Of a stretch of DNA of 64,000 nt, positions 60,694 through 64,000 are shown in pieces (positions within the stretch are counted from its first letter, which is position 1; every line of letters begins with the position of its first letter). Source of the stretch: JAEUIT01 sp044220875 (GTDB lineage: Bacteria > Planctomycetota > Phycisphaerae > Phycisphaerales > SM1A02). The stretch spans positions 434,001-498,000 of the forward strand of contig JBGAQH010000003.1 of the NCBI GenBank assembly GCA_044220875.1. Reading direction: 5' to 3'. Made by a program: the position numbers and the translations under genes. The notes beneath the pieces were generated by a model, which was given only the letters and a program-made list of their open reading frames with translations, ran no database searches and was not told the DNA's origin.

Positions 60694-62457
60694 ATGTTGG
60701 CTCGGAAGATCCGAAAGAAACTCGGTGAACTGCTGGTCGAAGCGAAGGTCATCACCGCGCAGCAGCTGGAGTCCGCCCTGGCCCAGACCAAGGGGAACGG
60801 CAAGCGGCTGGGCGAGATCCTGATGGAGAGCGCCGGGGTCAAGGAAGAGGATCTCACGCGGGCCCTCGCCGAGCAGTTCGGGATGGAGTACTTCAACCTC
60901 GAGCGGCCCGAGCAGTCGAGCCGCATCGACGTGAAGCTGATCCCCGACGAGATCGTGAAAAAGCACCTCGTGCTCCCGGTCTCGAAGTCCGCCGGTCGGC
61001 TGAAGCTCGTCATCCATGACCCGATGGACCTCGAGCTGCTCGACCTCCTCCGCTTCCGACTCAACTGCGAAGTCGACACGGCGCTCGCCAGTCGCACCCA
61101 GATCAAGAAGTTCATCGACGGCGCCGCCGGCAGCGGGGGGAGCAAGTCCTCGCAGCTCTCGACCGTGTCGCTCGTCACCGACTCGATCGACAAGTCGGTC
61201 GATCGCTCGATGGACAAGTCGGTCGACCGGTCGGTCGACAGCTCGATCGACCAGGACGCCGTCGAAGACGCGCCGATCATCCGGCTTTGCCAGCGCATCA
61301 TCATCGAGGCGGTGCGCGGGCGAGCCAGCGACATCCACATCGAGCCGAAGAAGGACGGCGTCGTCGTGCGCTACCGCATCGACGGCGTCTGCCACATCCG
61401 CGACACCCTCCCCAAGAAGATGCAGGGGGCGGTGCTGGCCCGACTCAAGCTGATGTCGGGCGTGAACATCTCCGAGCGCCGCGTTCCGCAGGACGGCCGC
61501 ATCAAGCTGATGGTGGACGGCGTCGCCATCGACTTCCGCGTCTCGTGCTGCCCGGCCTATCACGGCGAAAGCGTCGTTCTCCGTGTCCTTCGGCCCGACT
61601 CGGTCCGCATCGGTCTGGTGAACCTCGGCTTCGAGCCCGACCAGCTCGACGTCTTCAACCGCATCATCCGCCGCCCCAACGGCATCTTCCTCGTGACCGG
61701 TCCGACCGGCTCGGGCAAGACCACCACGCTCTACTCGGCGCTGGACATCCTCAATCGGCCGGACAAGAAGATCATCACCGCCGAGGATCCCGTCGAATAC
61801 AACTTCAACGGCATCAATCAGGTGCAGGTGCGCGAAGCGATCGGCCTGACCTTCGGCACGATCCTCCGCTCGATGCTCCGTCAGGCGCCCAACATCGTGC
61901 TCGTCGGCGAAATCCGCGATCGCGAAGTTGCGGACATCGCCATTCAGGCGTCGCTCACCGGCCACTTGGTCTTTTCGACGCTGCACACCAATGATGCTCC
62001 GTCGGCGATCACCCGACTCGTCGACATGGGCGTGAAGCCCTTCCTCGTGGCCAGCGCCATTCAGGCGATCATGGCCCAGCGCCTCATCCGCATCCTCTGC
62101 GAGAAGTGCAAGCAGAAGGATCCCGACCCCGACCGCAAGGTCCTTCGTCTGGTGAACATCTCCGACGAAGAGGTCCTCATGGGGAACGTCTGCAAGGCCA
62201 AGGGCTGCGATGCCTGCGGCGGTGCGGGCTTCCGCGGCCGCAAGGCCATCTTCGAGCTGATGATCATGAACGCCGAGATTCGCGAGCTGGCGTTCAATCG
62301 GGCTTCGGTCGGCAAGATCCGCCAGGCTGCGCTTCGCAACGGCATGCGGAGCCTTCTCGGAGACGGCAAGATCAAGATCCTCAAGGGCGTCACCACGCCC
62401 GACGAAGTCGCCAAGTTCGCCCAGATCGAAGGCTTCAATCCCAACGAGATTCACTGA
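60694..62457 (+). CDS. pilB: Type IV pilus/type II secretion assembly ATPase (PilB/GspE)
   Basis: Hexameric cytoplasmic ATPase that drives pilus extension. The 587-residue protein has an N-terminal GspE/MshEN domain (LGELLVEAKVITAQQLESALAQ, residues 10-31), an odd spacer of six S-x-D-x tetrapeptides at 164-187, and the ATPase core: RASDIHIEPKKDG, Walker A GPTGSGKT at 336-343, Asp box ITAEDPVEY, Walker B VLVGEIRDRE, His box GHLVFSTLHTNDA, and the tetracysteine zinc site (CEKC ... CDAC). PilT follows 58 bases downstream. Confidence 0.95.
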   Translation: MLARKIRKKLGELLVEAKVITAQQLESALAQTKGNGKRLGEILMESAGVKEEDLTRALAEQFGMEYFNLERPEQSSRIDVKLIPDEIVKKHLVLPVSKSAGRLKLVIHDPMDLELLDLLRFRLNCEVDTALASRTQIKKFIDGAAGSGGSKSSQLSTVSLVTDSIDKSVDRSMDKSVDRSVDSSIDQDAVEDAPIIRLCQRIIIEAVRGRASDIHIEPKKDGVVVRYRIDGVCHIRDTLPKKMQGAVLARLKLMSGVNISERRVPQDGRIKLMVDGVAIDFRVSCCPAYHGESVVLRVLRPDSVRIGLVNLGFEPDQLDVFNRIIRRPNGIFLVTGPTGSGKTTTLYSALDILNRPDKKIITAEDPVEYNFNGINQVQVREAIGLTFGTILRSMLRQAPNIVLVGEIRDREVADIAIQASLTGHLVFSTLHTNDAPSAITRLVDMGVKPFLVASAIQAIMAQRLIRILCEKCKQKDPDPDRKVLRLVNISDEEVLMGNVCKAKGCDACGGAGFRGRKAIFELMIMNAEIRELAFNRASVGKIRQAALRNGMRSLLGDGKIKILKGVTTPDEVAKFAQIEGFNPNEIH

Positions 62458-62515
62458 GCGCAGGACTGCACGCGAGACCCGTCGCGAGCCGACCGCCCCA
62501 TAGACGGAACCACCC

Positions 62516-63634
62516 ATGTCCACGATTCAGATCGACAGACTCCTTGAGACCATCGTCCGGCAGGGCGCGTCCGACCTTCACCTGAGCGAAGGGCGTCCGC
62601 CGACCATCCGCCTTCACGGCCGCCTTCGCAGCCTGCAGACCAAGGTGATGGACAAGGACGACCTCGTCACCCTGATGAAGTCGATCACGCCGGAGAAGCA
62701 CCAGCAGGAGATGTCCGAGGTCGGCGGCACCGACTTCGGCTTTGCCTACGGCGACGCGGCCCGCTTCCGCGTCTCGGTCTTCCGTCAGCGCGGCGCCATC
62801 TCGATGGTGCTCCGTCTCATTCCGAACAAGCTTCTGACCATCGAGCAGATCGGCTTGCCGCCGATCATCACCGACCTGCTTCGGCGTCCCCGTGGCCTCT
62901 TCATCGTCACCGGCCCGACCGGCTCGGGTAAGACGACGTCGCTGGCGACCATGGTCGACTACATCAACGGCGAGCTCGACCGGCACATCGTGACCGTCGA
63001 AGACCCGATCGAGTACTACCACTACCACAAGAAGTCGGTCGTCAATCAGCGTGAGGTCGGCACCGACGTCACGAGCTTCTCCGAAGCCCTCCGCCGCGTG
63101 CTCCGTTCCGACCCCGACGTGATTCTGGTCGGCGAAATGCGAGACCTCGAGACGATCGAGGCCGCGATCCGAGCCGCCGAAACGGGCCACTTGGTGTTCG
63201 CCACCCTGCACACCACCGGTGCGGCAGGCACGATCAACCGAATCATCGACGCCTTCCCGGTGAATCAGCAGGCCCAGGTCCGCGTCCAGCTTTCGACCTC
63301 GCTGATCGCCGTCCTGAGCCAGCAGCTCCTCGCCCGCGTGGACAAGCCGGGCCGTGTCGCGGCCTACGAGTTCCTGGTCATCACCCCCGCGATCTCGAAC
63401 CTCATCCGCGAGAACAAGACCTTCCGCATCGACTCGGCCATCCAGACCGGCCGCAAGTTCGGCATGCAGCTCCTCGACGACCACCTCTGGTCGCTGTACA
63501 GCAAGGGGATCATTTCGGCGGAGGAAATGATCGACAAGAGCAAGGACCCGGGAGACCTCACCGACAAGGTCCACCGCTCGGGCGGCCAGGTCGGCCGACC
63601 GGAACTCGACGAGAAGTCCGACGAGGCACCCTGA
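62516..63634 (+). CDS. pilT: Type IV pilus twitching motility ATPase PilT
   Basis: Hexameric ATPase that retracts pili. The 372-residue protein shows GASDLHLSEGRPPTIRLHG at the start, Walker A GPTGSGKT at 133-140, Asp box VTVEDPIEYYH, Walker B VILVGEMRD, His box GHLVFATLHTTGAAGTINRIID, and the retraction-associated segment near AIQTGRKFGMQLLDDHLWSLY (AIRNLIRE-like region ISNLIRENK). A charged tail of about 40 residues extends past the usual end. Co-transcribed with pilB; other pilus genes are not in the window. Confidence 0.96.
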   Translation: MSTIQIDRLLETIVRQGASDLHLSEGRPPTIRLHGRLRSLQTKVMDKDDLVTLMKSITPEKHQQEMSEVGGTDFGFAYGDAARFRVSVFRQRGAISMVLRLIPNKLLTIEQIGLPPIITDLLRRPRGLFIVTGPTGSGKTTSLATMVDYINGELDRHIVTVEDPIEYYHYHKKSVVNQREVGTDVTSFSEALRRVLRSDPDVILVGEMRDLETIEAAIRAAETGHLVFATLHTTGAAGTINRIIDAFPVNQQAQVRVQLSTSLIAVLSQQLLARVDKPGRVAAYEFLVITPAISNLIRENKTFRIDSAIQTGRKFGMQLLDDHLWSLYSKGIISAEEMIDKSKDPGDLTDKVHRSGGQVGRPELDEKSDEAP

Positions 63635-64000
63635 GGTGGCGGCGGCGAGGGGACTCGCCGCACCCGCCCAGTCCGATCGCTCCCGCACGTCAACCAACCA
63701 CCGAGGCCGGCATTCCGCCGGCCTCGGTGCTTTCATGGGCTCTCGGACGTCGGGCGGGCCGAGGCCCGAGCGCCGGGTCGGGCGTGCGGCGATCGCGGTC
63801 CCCTGGGAGATCACCCGGGCGATCGCGGGCAGGCGTTTCCTCGTGAGCGTGGACGAGAGAGTGGACAGGCACCGCCGCGCCCCGACGAGGGACGGGCAGC
63901 ACCAGGGGGGAGACTGGTCGACGCCTTCGGCGGCGCGAGTCTGGGTGCAAGCCTGGGCGCAAGTCTGGTCAGGCAGTCGGCGCGTGGCAGGGCGGGTAGG
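63635..64000 (+). other. Window end: terminator and unassigned sequence
   Basis: 366 bases after pilT. Apart from the terminator at 63701-63727, a frame is open from the ATG at 63735 to the end of the window (MGSRTSGGPRPERRVGRAAI...), but it is Arg/Gly-rich and matches nothing I know. Near 63942-63971 the phrase CTGGGTGCAAGC/CTGGGCGCAAGT is repeated in tandem. Confidence 0.45.
63701..63727 (+). terminator. Hairpin terminator after pilT
   Basis: Perfect 11-base stem CCGAGGCCGGC (63701-63711) and GCCGGCCTCGG (63717-63727) with a five-base loop, followed by TGCTTTC; 66 bases after the pilT stop. The T-tract is short. Confidence 0.65.

Noticed and set aside
63735..64000. New gene starting after the pilT terminator
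   Set aside because: The frame is open to the window end but short, Arg/Gly-rich and without ribosome binding site or known motif; noted only in the end-region entry.

Overview
The window is about 64 kb of high-GC DNA (roughly two thirds G+C by eye) that looks like chromosome from a planctomycete, most likely the Phycisphaerae lineage. The main grounds are four secreted proteins ending in a dockerin-like Ca-binding tag (D-x-D/N-G-x3-D-x2-D-L-A-x-L-L-G-x-W), tandem FG-GAP/ASPIC proteins, Tat-exported Gfo/Idh/MocA oxidoreductases, and many lipoproteins. This placement is inference; no 16S rRNA gene is present.

Layout. 1-9705: end of an exopolysaccharide locus (tail of a sugar transferase, a 1459-residue TPR protein, rmlA-rmlC-rmlD-rmlB for dTDP-L-rhamnose, an asparagine-synthase-like enzyme). 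9706-19970: one compact ten-gene operon for a membrane-bound [NiFe] hydrogenase (small and large subunits, cytochrome b, maturation protease, hypA-B-F-C-D-E) behind a clear sigma70-type promoter; the small subunit carries the two extra cysteines of the oxygen-tolerant class. A group III truncated hemoglobin faces it. 20504-22051: Wzx-type flippase. 22109-24577: rpsB-tsf, bracketed by two inverted-repeat elements built of CACAGAG words. 24633-26347: phosphohexomutase and a three-copy palindromic repeat. 26348-33779: secreted dockerin-tagged proteins, small membrane proteins, an AhpD-like protein and two tandem FG-GAP/ASPIC paralogues. 33814-38373: thiS-thiG, a lipoprotein, Hsp20 and a CitMHS-type transporter. 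38460-45050: NHL-repeat protein, YtkA-like lipoprotein, di-haem peroxidase and LVIVD-repeat protein, ending in a strong terminator. 45133-59562: FGE-like protein, two Tat-exported oxidoreductases, DUF4239 protein, msrB-msrA fusion with apbE, S41 peptidase, DinB, MBL hydrolase, two acetyltransferases, prolyl oligopeptidase, tRNA-Leu(UAA) and 6-phosphogluconate dehydrogenase. 59699-63634: coaB and the pilus motors pilB-pilT.

The most general signal is regulatory. A TACNNT hexamer (TACGCT, TACACT, TACAGT, with a few TAGNNT forms) sits directly before many genes and before the tRNA. In ten cases it ends only 6-11 nt before the start codon with no Shine-Dalgarno sequence, which implies leaderless transcripts. 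Genes whose motif lies further upstream mostly carry a GGAG-type ribosome binding site.

The hydrogenase operon is complete for metal-centre assembly and would feed H2 electrons into the quinone pool under air. The other genes are mostly envelope, periplasmic redox and housekeeping functions. I saw no integrase, transposase, CRISPR array or prophage.
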